A DNA stretch of 16,271 bases from Proteobacteria bacterium UBA2996 (GTDB lineage: Bacteria; Pseudomonadota; Gammaproteobacteria; Arenicellales; UBA868). The notes beneath the pieces were generated by a model, which saw only the letters and a list, made by a program, of their open reading frames with translations, had not been told where the DNA came from and did not search any database. Below are positions 7,272 to 14,211 of this stretch, one piece after another. The stretch covers positions 828 to 17,098 of the forward strand of contig DDZY01000107.1 of the NCBI GenBank assembly GCA_002346525.1, in the 5' to 3' direction. How positions within the stretch are numbered: the first letter of the stretch is position 1; each line of letters starts with the position of its first letter. Position numbers and translations under genes: made by a program.

Positions 7272-9662
7272 TTATGTCACCGGCCTGACGCTGACAACCG
7301 AATCCGAGCCGAACCCTGCTGTCGTTGACGACCCCACAAAAACAAGGACGGAACCACGTACAACGCCACGATCGACAGTGACCTGCAATGTGGCCTGGTG
7401 ATGTTGTCCCACCAACTGAACTTGCGAGACTCCCGACAAACCGGCCGCTTCGAGATCTCCAGGATGAAAGCGGCAAAACGCTTCTGCCGAACCATCGCGA
7501 GTTCTGGCGAGCGCGTTGGAGCGTCGAACAATTGGGTCTGCCTGGTAGATGGATCGCTCAGCAATGAGCGTAAACAGGTCCTCAGCCGTAGCGGCGTCGC
7601 TCCCATCAACTGCCGGGACAGGGACTGTCCCTGACCCATCTGCCGATCGCATTGAGACCGCCGGCGGACAACTCAACTCGGCGCCGACCTGTTCCAGGTC
7701 GTCATAATCAAAATCAACCAAAGACAGGAAGTTGCCAAGTACTCGCAAGACCTTCCAGCCTGGGCGGGAATTGCCGCGCGGGGCTAACGCTGCATTTGCG
7801 GACTGAACCACGCCGTTACAGTTGAGATAACGGCCAGAGAACTCTGTATACGGCGCGATAGGCAGCACGATGTCCGCCTGATCAGACACCGCAGATCGAA
7901 ATGCACTGAACGAAACCACCCTTTGCGCCCGGTCAAGCATGCCTTCCAGTCGAACCGGATCAGAATGGTCGATCGAAGACTCCAAGCCATACAGCAAAAC
8001 TGTATGAACCGTCAGATCCGCCATCTGGGATGCATTCGCTCCTGCTGTCTTTGCGGGTTTTGCCTCCGCTGTTCTATGCGGTACGGCACCCGCCCACCAA
8101 GCGCCGGCGCTGTTTGCCGGACTCAAGACGCCAAGTTGCATGCCGGTCTGTTCCGCCAGTCGGCCGGCTATCGTTCGAACGGTTCCCGCTGCCGGATGGT
8201 TGAGCGCGCCCTGCCCCAGCAAAATGATGCCATCGCCTCCAGCCTGGCTGAGGACCTGTAACAGTCCATCGAGTTCTGACCCCTGCGGATCCCCATAATG
8301 GCCGGACGCGGCCGCCGCGATCGAATCCGATACTCCCGCGCCCCTGGCAAGAGCGCCAAAAGCGCTGGGAAGGTCCGCCGGCTTTACCGCATGCGATGCA
8401 CAGACAGAAAAATTTAATTCAGGGACGTGGGAGCCGAGCATACCGACCACACCGCCTTGCTCGGCCATCTTACGCATCCGCAAAGCCAGCAACGGTGCTT
8501 CCTTGCGCGGATTACACCCAACCAACAGGATACCTTTAAGCGACTCGATATCAGAAAGCGCGACCTCCAGCCCTGGATAAGCCGGCGCAGTAGCGTCATC
8601 AGAGAAGTCCCGTTGCAGCAATCGATGGTCAATCTGGTCTGACCCGAGCCCGCGCATGATCTTTTGCAGGAGGAACGACTCCTCCATAGAGCTCATCGGA
8701 TGAATGAGCGCGGCGAGTTGCGAACCGTCTTGTTCAGCGGCTTCACGCATCGCAGCGGCTGTCTCCGCAAGCGCCTCTTCCCAGGATGTCTGGACCAATC
8801 CTTCTTTACGCCGGATCATCGGCTGCGTCAACCGGTCATCGCACTCTGCACCTTCGTACGCAAATCTATCCCGGTCTGAGATCCAACACTCATTAATTTC
8901 TTCGTTATTTCTCGGGACCACACGCTTCACCGCCTGATGGGCCGTCTGCAGCGTGATATTGGTGCCAAGGCTGTCGTGCGGAGAAATCCCCTCATGACTG
9001 AACAACTCCCACGGCCGGGCCGTGAACCGGTATGGTTTTGAAGTCAACGCGCCCACGGGACAAAGGTCAATGATGTTGCCCGAGACTTCGCTGTCCACAG
9101 ACCCGTCGAGATAGGTCTCTATGGTCATATCCTCGCCCCGTCCCGTTGCACCCAATTCCATCGTACCGGCAATCTCCCGCCCGAAACGAACACACCGCGT
9201 GCAGTGAATACACCGTGTCATCGCCGTCGCGACCAAAGGACCGAGGTCCAGCGGCGCCTTTGCCCTCTTATCTTCCTGATACCGTGACGAATCCTGACCG
9301 TATCCCATAGCCTGATCCTGAAGCGGGCACTCTCCGCCTTGATCACAAACGGGGCAGTCCAGAGGATGATTGATCAGCAGGAATTCCATCGTGCCTTGCT
9401 GCGCGTCAACCGCGGTTGCTGAGCGGGTCTGGACAATCATCCCCTCGGATACCGGGGTCGCGCACGCCGGCAGCGGCTTGGGTGCCTTTTCTACCTCAAC
9501 CAGGCACATGCGGCAGTTCGCCGCAATCGACAGTTTCGGGTGATAGCAGAATCGCGGGATGTAGATATTGGCCGCGTCCGCTGCCTCAATAACCATGCTT
9601 CCCGGCTGCGCCTCAACTTCGCGGCCGTCGATGACGATCGTCACGGTTGTCTGCGCGTCCAT
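7272..9662 (-). CDS. nuoG: NADH-quinone oxidoreductase subunit G
   Basis: This is the large iron-sulfur subunit of the NADH module (796 residues from the chosen ATG). Cluster ligands are visible in order: [2Fe-2S] N1b at Cys39, 50, 53, 67; the His-liganded [4Fe-4S] N5 at His99, Cys103, 106, 112; and [4Fe-4S] N4 at Cys151, 154, 157, 201. The extra N7 cysteines of E. coli-type NuoG are absent; the equivalent stretch reads SHEGISPHDSLGTN. The rest is a molybdopterin-oxidoreductase-like fold that has lost its cofactor role in complex I. The ATG at 9662 overlaps the nuoF stop as TGATG and has AAGGA 9 nt upstream (9672-9676). The frame is open 25 codons further upstream, but that part lies inside nuoF and does not resemble a NuoG N-terminus. 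Confidence 0.97.
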   Translation of the reverse strand: MDAQTTVTIVIDGREVEAQPGSMVIEAADAANIYIPRFCYHPKLSIAANCRMCLVEVEKAPKPLPACATPVSEGMIVQTRSATAVDAQQGTMEFLLINHPLDCPVCDQGGECPLQDQAMGYGQDSSRYQEDKRAKAPLDLGPLVATAMTRCIHCTRCVRFGREIAGTMELGATGRGEDMTIETYLDGSVDSEVSGNIIDLCPVGALTSKPYRFTARPWELFSHEGISPHDSLGTNITLQTAHQAVKRVVPRNNEEINECWISDRDRFAYEGAECDDRLTQPMIRRKEGLVQTSWEEALAETAAAMREAAEQDGSQLAALIHPMSSMEESFLLQKIMRGLGSDQIDHRLLQRDFSDDATAPAYPGLEVALSDIESLKGILLVGCNPRKEAPLLALRMRKMAEQGGVVGMLGSHVPELNFSVCASHAVKPADLPSAFGALARGAGVSDSIAAAASGHYGDPQGSELDGLLQVLSQAGGDGIILLGQGALNHPAAGTVRTIAGRLAEQTGMQLGVLSPANSAGAWWAGAVPHRTAEAKPAKTAGANASQMADLTVHTVLLYGLESSIDHSDPVRLEGMLDRAQRVVSFSAFRSAVSDQADIVLPIAPYTEFSGRYLNCNGVVQSANAALAPRGNSRPGWKVLRVLGNFLSLVDFDYDDLEQVGAELSCPPAVSMRSADGSGTVPVPAVDGSDAATAEDLFTLIAERSIYQADPIVRRSNALARTRDGSAEAFCRFHPGDLEAAGLSGVSQVQLVGQHHQATLQVTVDRGVVRGSVLVFVGSSTTAGFGSDSVVSVRPVT

Positions 9663-10936
9663 CAGGCAGCGTCCTTGCGCGGGATCATGGCTTCGAATTC
9701 GTGCCGGAAGTGTTTGAGAAAGCTCTGCACGGGCCACGCGGCAGCGTCACCCAGTGCGCATATGGTGCGACCTTCGATCCGATCCGCTACTGACTTCAGG
9801 CGGTCGAGATCCTCATGCGTCCCTTCTCCGGTCCGTATGCGCCTGATCATGCGATACAGCCAACCGGTGCCTTCGCGGCACGGGGTGCACTGGCCGCACG
9901 ATTCAGCAAAGTAGAAAAACGAAATACGTTCCAAGACCTCTACCATGCACGTGGTCTCATCCATGACAATCACGGAACCGGCACCCAATGCGGAACCGAC
10001 CTGCGAAAGCCCATCGTAGTCCATCGTGCATTCCATAATGACATCTCCCGGCACAACGGGCACCGATGACCCTCCCGGAATCACCGCCTTCAGAGTCCGG
10101 CCGTCCTGGACACCACCCGCCATCGCCAGCAGATCCCGGAAGGGAATGCCCATGGGGACCTCATAATTGCCTGGCCGGTTAACGTGTCCCGATACGGAGT
10201 AGATCTTGGTGCCGCCGCTGTTCTCAACACCGATTCTGGAGAACCACTCAGCGCCGTTTCGGATAATCGGGGGAATCGAGGCCAGGGTTTCTGTATTGTT
10301 TATGGTGGTGGGTTTTCCAAAGGCGCCGACCTGGGCTGGAAACGGCGGCTTGAAACGCGGCAGTCCTTTTTTGCCCTCCAGCGACTCCAGCAGTGCAGTC
10401 TCCTCGCCGCAGATATACGCACCGGCACCCCGCTGACTATGCAGCTCAAACGCGATCCCGGATCCCTTTAGATCTTCGCCGAGAAGACCTGCTTGCCGTG
10501 CCTCGGCCAGAGCAGCTTCAAAGCGCTGCCAGGGCTCATAGTATTCACCGCGAATGTAATTGAATCCGACGGTGGCGCCGATGGCGTACCCGGCCAGCGC
10601 CATTCCCTCGATCACCTGATGCGGGTTGAAACGAAGAATATCGCGATCCTTGAATGTCCCCGGCTCACTTTCATCTGAGTTGCAAACGATGTATTTCTGT
10701 CCTTGTGCGTCCCGAGGCATGAAACTCAGCTTCAGACCCGTCGGGAAGCCCGCTCCGCCCCGGCCACGCAGTCCTGAGGCTTTCAGCGTCTCGATAATCT
10801 CTTCTCGGGGCGTCTGATTCCTGAGAACTTCCGCCCAGGCTTGATAGCCCCCACGCTCTTGGTAGGATGAGAGAGTCCACGGTGTCGTCGCATCCTCTGG
10901 CGGCAGGCAAACCCGGATTTCCGAGGGATCGCTCAT
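9662..10936 (-). CDS. nuoF: NADH-quinone oxidoreductase subunit F, NADH/FMN-binding
   Basis: This subunit (424 residues) binds NADH and FMN and is the electron entry point of complex I, with [4Fe-4S] cluster N3. The FMN/NADH-binding glycine-rich loop is at 55-66 (GLRGRGGAGFPT). A second signature, GAGAYICGEETALLESLEG, lies at 170-188. The N3 ligands are Cys347, 350 and 353 (ESCGQCTPCREGTGW) plus Cys393 (TICALGDAAAWP). The ATG at 10936 overlaps the nuoE stop as ATGA, and the TGA stop shares one base with the nuoG ATG. Length and motifs match a complete functional subunit. Confidence 0.98.
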   Translation of the reverse strand: MSDPSEIRVCLPPEDATTPWTLSSYQERGGYQAWAEVLRNQTPREEIIETLKASGLRGRGGAGFPTGLKLSFMPRDAQGQKYIVCNSDESEPGTFKDRDILRFNPHQVIEGMALAGYAIGATVGFNYIRGEYYEPWQRFEAALAEARQAGLLGEDLKGSGIAFELHSQRGAGAYICGEETALLESLEGKKGLPRFKPPFPAQVGAFGKPTTINNTETLASIPPIIRNGAEWFSRIGVENSGGTKIYSVSGHVNRPGNYEVPMGIPFRDLLAMAGGVQDGRTLKAVIPGGSSVPVVPGDVIMECTMDYDGLSQVGSALGAGSVIVMDETTCMVEVLERISFFYFAESCGQCTPCREGTGWLYRMIRRIRTGEGTHEDLDRLKSVADRIEGRTICALGDAAAWPVQSFLKHFRHEFEAMIPRKDAA

Positions 10937-11415
10937 TGATAGCGCTCCAGAATCTCATCCAGACCACCCGCCTCAAGGTCTTCATGATAATCATCTCCCA
11001 CAGCCATCATCGGGGCTCCACCGCAGGCGCCGAGGCACTCAGCAGGAAAAACCGTAAATCGGCCATCCGCCGTCGTCTCGCCCGCCTCAACACCCAGACG
11101 CTGACATAACGAATTCATGATGTCGTCAGCGCCGCGCAGCAGGCATGACACATTCGTACACACGCGGACCGGAAACCGGCCGACCGGTCGCGTATAGAAC
11201 ATGTCGTAAAAGCTCGCGACTTCAAATACCTCGATACGCTCGAGGTCCAGAACCTCAGCGACGGCCTTGACCACATCCTCGCTAATCCACCCGAACTCCG
11301 CTTGCGCATATCGCAAGGCCGACTTCACCGCAGCGCGGCGTGTTGGGTACTTGCCCGCTTCCGCCTCAATCTTTTGGATGATTACCTCGGGAAGCACGTT
11401 GCCTGACTCTGTCAT
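10933..11415 (-). CDS. nuoE: NADH-quinone oxidoreductase subunit E, [2Fe-2S]
   Basis: This is the thioredoxin-fold iron-sulfur subunit of the NADH-oxidising module (160 residues), carrying the off-path [2Fe-2S] cluster N1a next to the FMN. The four ligands follow the family spacing: Cys86 and Cys91 (RVCTNVSCLLRG), then Cys127 and Cys131 (AECLGACGGAPMM). The N-terminal helical part includes the usual YAQAEFGWIS and VASFYDMFYTRPVG segments. The ATG at 11415 shares one base with the nuoD stop (TGATG), and the gene ends in an ATGA overlap with nuoF. It is complete. Confidence 0.98.
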   Translation of the reverse strand: MTESGNVLPEVIIQKIEAEAGKYPTRRAAVKSALRYAQAEFGWISEDVVKAVAEVLDLERIEVFEVASFYDMFYTRPVGRFPVRVCTNVSCLLRGADDIMNSLCQRLGVEAGETTADGRFTVFPAECLGACGGAPMMAVGDDYHEDLEAGGLDEILERYQ

Positions 11416-12668
11416 CAGCGATCCACCTCCCCGAACACAATGTCCTGCGTCCCGATGATTGCAACAACGTCAGCGAGCATATGTCCCCGGGCCATCTCGT
11501 CCAGTGAAGCCAGGTGCGCGAATCCGGGCGCCCGGATTTTGAGACGGAAAGGCTTGTTCGCCCCGTCTGAAACAATGTAAATGCCAAACTCACCTTTTGG
11601 GGCCTCGACGGCTTGATACACCTGCCCCGGCGGGGTGCTGTAGCCTTCGGTGAACAACTTGAAGTGATGAATCAGCGACTCCATGTCCTCCTTCATCTCG
11701 TTGCGCTCTGGCGGCGCAAGTTTGTGATCATCGATCATCACCGGGCCGGGATTCTGACGGAGCCACTGGATACATTGACGAATGACACGGTTGGACTGGC
11801 GCATCTCTTCGACCCGAACAAGGTAACGGTCGTAGCAATCCCCCGTGACCCCGACCGGGATATCGAATTCCAGCTCCGGATATACCTCATAGGGCTGCTT
11901 GCGCCGAAGGTCCCACTCCACCCCCGACCCCCGCAACATTGGGCCAGTAAAGCCCAGTTGCATCGCCCGTTCTGGAGTGACGATCCCGATATCAACAGTC
12001 CGCTGTTTCCAGATACGGTTATCGGTCAGGAGATTTTCGTATTCATCGACACAGCGGGGAAAGCGGTCAACAAATGACTCGATAAAATCCAACACGGAAC
12101 CTTCCCGATTGATGTTCTTTTCCCGGACTTCGTCCTCGGAATGCACCCTCGATGCCTCATACTGCGGCATGTGCTCAGGGAGATCGCGGTACACCCCGCC
12201 CGGGCGAAAATAGGCTGCGTGCAGGCGGGCCCCGGACGTAGCTTCGTAAACATCACACAAATCCTCCCTCTCGCGGAAGGCATACAGGAACACCGCCATT
12301 GCGCCAATATCGAGGCCATGAGCCGCGATCCACAGCAAATGATTTCTGATTCGGGTGATCTCCGAAAACATGACCCGGATGTACTGAGCCCGAAGTGGCG
12401 GTACGACGCCAAGCAGTTTTTCTATTGCCAGAACATACGCATGCTCGTTACACATCATTGATACATAATCGAGCCGGTCCATGTAGCCAATGCTGTGGTT
12501 ATACGGCTTGCTTTCGGCAAGTTTTTCTGTGCCCCGGTGCAAGAGTCCAATATGGGGATCGATACGCTCGACCACCTCACCGTCCATCTCCATCACCAGC
12601 CGAAGCACCCCGTGCGCTGCCGGATGCTGAGGACCGAAATTCATTGTGTAGTTGCGAATCTCGCTCAT
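11415..12668 (-). CDS. nuoD: NADH-quinone oxidoreductase subunit D (49 kDa homologue)
   Basis: This subunit (417 residues) forms the quinone-binding pocket of complex I together with NuoB. It is related to the large subunit of [NiFe] hydrogenases, without the Ni-binding cysteines. The N-terminal NFGPQHPAAHGVLRL at 10-24 carries His19, and MDRLDYVSMM carries Tyr68. By their spacing these are the equivalents of the conserved His/Tyr pair that contacts the quinone headgroup. The family signature LHRGTEKL is at 43-50, and the C-terminus is the typical GTQDIVFGEVDR. The ATG at 12668 overlaps the nuoC stop as ATGA. NuoC and NuoD are separate proteins here, not the NuoCD fusion of enterics and pseudomonads. 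Confidence 0.98.
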   Translation of the reverse strand: MSEIRNYTMNFGPQHPAAHGVLRLVMEMDGEVVERIDPHIGLLHRGTEKLAESKPYNHSIGYMDRLDYVSMMCNEHAYVLAIEKLLGVVPPLRAQYIRVMFSEITRIRNHLLWIAAHGLDIGAMAVFLYAFREREDLCDVYEATSGARLHAAYFRPGGVYRDLPEHMPQYEASRVHSEDEVREKNINREGSVLDFIESFVDRFPRCVDEYENLLTDNRIWKQRTVDIGIVTPERAMQLGFTGPMLRGSGVEWDLRRKQPYEVYPELEFDIPVGVTGDCYDRYLVRVEEMRQSNRVIRQCIQWLRQNPGPVMIDDHKLAPPERNEMKEDMESLIHHFKLFTEGYSTPPGQVYQAVEAPKGEFGIYIVSDGANKPFRLKIRAPGFAHLASLDEMARGHMLADVVAIIGTQDIVFGEVDR

Positions 12669-13288
12669 TCGACAGACTCCTGACGAATGACCCGCGGTAC
12701 AGTCACTCTCGGGTCAATAGACACGGGCTCATACACAACGCGGCCTTTCTGCTCGTCGAACCGCATTTCTACATGGCCACTCAACGGGAAGTCCTTGCGC
12801 ATCGGATGCCCGATGAAGCCATAGTCCGTGAGCAGACGGCGCAGATCCGGGTGGCCCTCAAACAGGATGCCAAAGAGATCAAACGCTTCTCTTTCATACC
12901 AGTTGGCACACGCCCAGATCCCGACCACGCTCCTGATACGGGGGCTATCTTCCGCCAGATAAGCGACCACCCGCAGCCGGTCGTTTCGCGACACTGACAG
13001 CAGGTGATACACCACTGCAAAGCGTTCAGGGTGGTCGTTTTCTACTGGAGCGCTGTTGCTGTAATCCACGCCACAGAGATCGATAAGCTGTTCAAAACGG
13101 GTTGCGGCGTTATCCCGCAGGGAACGTAACAGCGCAAACGCCTGATCACAGCCGACCGTCACGGTGCGTTCGTGAAAAGCCGTGGAAACAACGCCGCCAA
13201 ACGACACCGCCAAACTGGCGAGCGCATCCTCGCCCGGTTGGCACGCGTCTTCGCTGTCCGAAGGATCAGCGGGCGATGGTGTCGTCAC
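12665..13288 (-). CDS. nuoC: NADH-quinone oxidoreductase subunit C (30 kDa homologue)
   Basis: This is a peripheral-arm subunit of complex I without a cofactor (up to 207 residues) that packs against NuoD. The family signature is clear at about 134-167: EREAFDLFGILFEGHPDLRR, then LTDYGFIGHPMRKDFPL. The long frame begins with GTG at 13288, which lies inside nuoB (23-nt overlap) and has only a weak AAGAAG upstream. This gives an acidic, low-complexity N-terminus of about 22 residues before the conserved part. A shorter start, for example GTG at 13207, cannot be excluded. The gene ends in an ATGA overlap with nuoD. The product is secure and the start is moderately secure. Confidence 0.96.
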   Translation of the reverse strand: MTTPSPADPSDSEDACQPGEDALASLAVSFGGVVSTAFHERTVTVGCDQAFALLRSLRDNAATRFEQLIDLCGVDYSNSAPVENDHPERFAVVYHLLSVSRNDRLRVVAYLAEDSPRIRSVVGIWACANWYEREAFDLFGILFEGHPDLRRLLTDYGFIGHPMRKDFPLSGHVEMRFDEQKGRVVYEPVSIDPRVTVPRVIRQESVE

Positions 13289-13742
13289 GCTTGATCTTCT
13301 TTTGAAGCTGAATGATCCCGTACATCAGGGCTTCTGGCGTGGGGGGGCAGCCTGGAACGTAAACGTCAACCGGAACAATCCGATCACAACCCCGGACCAC
13401 AGAGTATGAATAGTGATAATACCCGCCGCCATTCGCGCAGGATCCCATGGAAATCACCCAGCGCGGTTCAGGCATCTGGTCGTATACCCGCCTTAGCGCC
13501 GGTGCCATTTTGTTGGTCAACGTCCCGGCGACAATCATCACATCCGACTGTCGTGGGCTCGGTCTGAAAATCACGCCGAATCGATCAAGGTCGTAACGAG
13601 ACGCACCCGCGTGCATCATCTCGACAGCGCAACAGGCAAGACCGAAGGTCATGGGCCACATGGAACCTGTCCGCGCCCAGTTAATCAGATCATCAAGACG
13701 GGCCGTTGCCCAGCCCTGGGACATCACTCCTTCAAGCGGCAT
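13266..13742 (-). CDS. nuoB: NADH-quinone oxidoreductase subunit B, cluster N2
   Basis: This subunit (158 residues) holds [4Fe-4S] cluster N2, the last electron carrier before quinone. The characteristic tandem cysteine pair Cys37-Cys38 (GLACCAVEMM) is present, with Cys102 (SMGSCANGGGYYHYSY) and Cys132 (VPGCPPTPEAL) as the remaining ligands. It is homologous to the small subunit of [NiFe] hydrogenases. The ATG at 13742 lies 6 nt after the nuoA stop. The 3' end overlaps the predicted nuoC start by 23 nt. It is complete and typical. Confidence 0.98.
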   Translation of the reverse strand: MPLEGVMSQGWATARLDDLINWARTGSMWPMTFGLACCAVEMMHAGASRYDLDRFGVIFRPSPRQSDVMIVAGTLTNKMAPALRRVYDQMPEPRWVISMGSCANGGGYYHYSYSVVRGCDRIVPVDVYVPGCPPTPEALMYGIIQLQKKIKRDDTIAR

Positions 13743-13748
13743 TAGGCG

Positions 13749-14105
13749 TCACTCCCACTCCAGGGCTCCTTTCATCCACTCATAAATAAACCCCACGACA
13801 AGCACCGCAAGAAAGATCATCATCGCCCAGAAACCGAATACCCCAATCTCATCCAAAACAATGGCCCAGGGAAAGAGAAATGCGATTTCAAGATCAAAGA
13901 TGATGAAAAGAATCGCCACAAGGTAGTAACGAATATCGAATTTCATTCTGGCGTCTTCGAACGCCTCGAAACCACACTCATAGGCCGAAAGCTTCGCGGG
14001 ATACGGGTTACGAGGACTCAATACCCGACCCGCCGCAAGCGCGACGATGCCAATGACTGTTCCTGTTACCAAGAACAGCAGTACGGGAAGATAATTTGCG
14101 AGCAC
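13749..14105 (-). CDS. nuoA: NADH-quinone oxidoreductase subunit A
   Basis: This is a small three-helix membrane subunit of complex I. It helps form the quinone-channel junction with NuoH and NuoJ. Landmarks are the first helix LPVLLFLVTGTVIG, the loop SAYECGFEAFEDARMKFDIRYY with its conserved Cys, and the EIGVFGFWAMM segment. The start is uncertain. The frame is open to ATG 14168 (139 residues) and TTG 14180. I prefer GTG 14105, because V-LANYLPVLLFL is where family members normally begin, 118 residues is the usual length, and a near-consensus promoter (14152-14180) would place transcription initiation downstream of the ATG. None of the candidates has a convincing Shine-Dalgarno sequence. 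It is the first gene of the nuo operon. Confidence 0.95.
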   Translation of the reverse strand: MLANYLPVLLFLVTGTVIGIVALAAGRVLSPRNPYPAKLSAYECGFEAFEDARMKFDIRYYLVAILFIIFDLEIAFLFPWAIVLDEIGVFGFWAMMIFLAVLVVGFIYEWMKGALEWE

Positions 14106-14151
14106 TCGACTGGGAAACGTTGCCAAAAGCAGCCGAAAATAGGAAGACCAA

Positions 14152-14180
14152 ATTCTAGTCTCCCCCATGTTGACGGTCAA
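14152..14180 (-). promoter_or_regulatory. Predicted sigma-70 promoter of the nuo operon
   Basis: On the minus strand a -35 box TTGACC (14180-14175) and a -10 box TAGAAT (14157-14152) are separated by exactly 17 nt. Each box matches the sigma-70 consensus at five of six positions. Initiation would be expected about 7 nt downstream, near 14145, leaving a leader of about 40 nt before GTG 14105. The promoter begins 31 nt after the stop of the upstream methyltransferase gene. The complex I operon could therefore be transcribed independently of that gene. Prediction from sequence only. Confidence 0.55.
14170..14180. promoter_or_regulatory. Perfect dyad on the -35 box, possible operator
   Basis: TTGAC-C-GTCAA is a perfect inverted repeat with 5-bp arms and one central base. 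It covers the predicted -35 box of nuoA. A second copy of the same arms (TTGAC-N5-GTCAA) lies at 14220-14234, with centres about 52 bp apart. A regulator binding here would block the promoter. The arms are short, so chance is a real alternative, and I do not recognise the motif as belonging to a named regulator. Confidence 0.25.
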
Positions 14181-14211
14181 TCAACGGACTAATTGAGAGA
14201 CCCCACTTCTT

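Noticed and set aside
9663..9737. 25-codon upstream extension of the nuoG frame
   Set aside because: It lies inside the nuoF 3' end, has no family similarity, and ATG 9662 has an AAGGA ribosome-binding site and the expected NuoG N-terminus.
9540..13409. Plus-strand open frames within nuoG-nuoB, the longest at 12395-12997 (200 codons)
   Set aside because: They are antisense to well-conserved nuo genes, have no recognisable motifs and no supporting ribosome-binding context.
14106..14180. N-terminal extension of nuoA from ATG 14168 or TTG 14180
   Set aside because: The extension overlaps a near-consensus promoter, lacks a Shine-Dalgarno sequence and exceeds family length. It is kept only as an alternative start.
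14181..14211. Search for a direct repeat of the tRNA 3' end on the nuoA side of the methyltransferase gene (att site)
   Set aside because: Only a 6-nt match (AGTCCG) is present, which is expected by chance, so no attachment repeat can be claimed.
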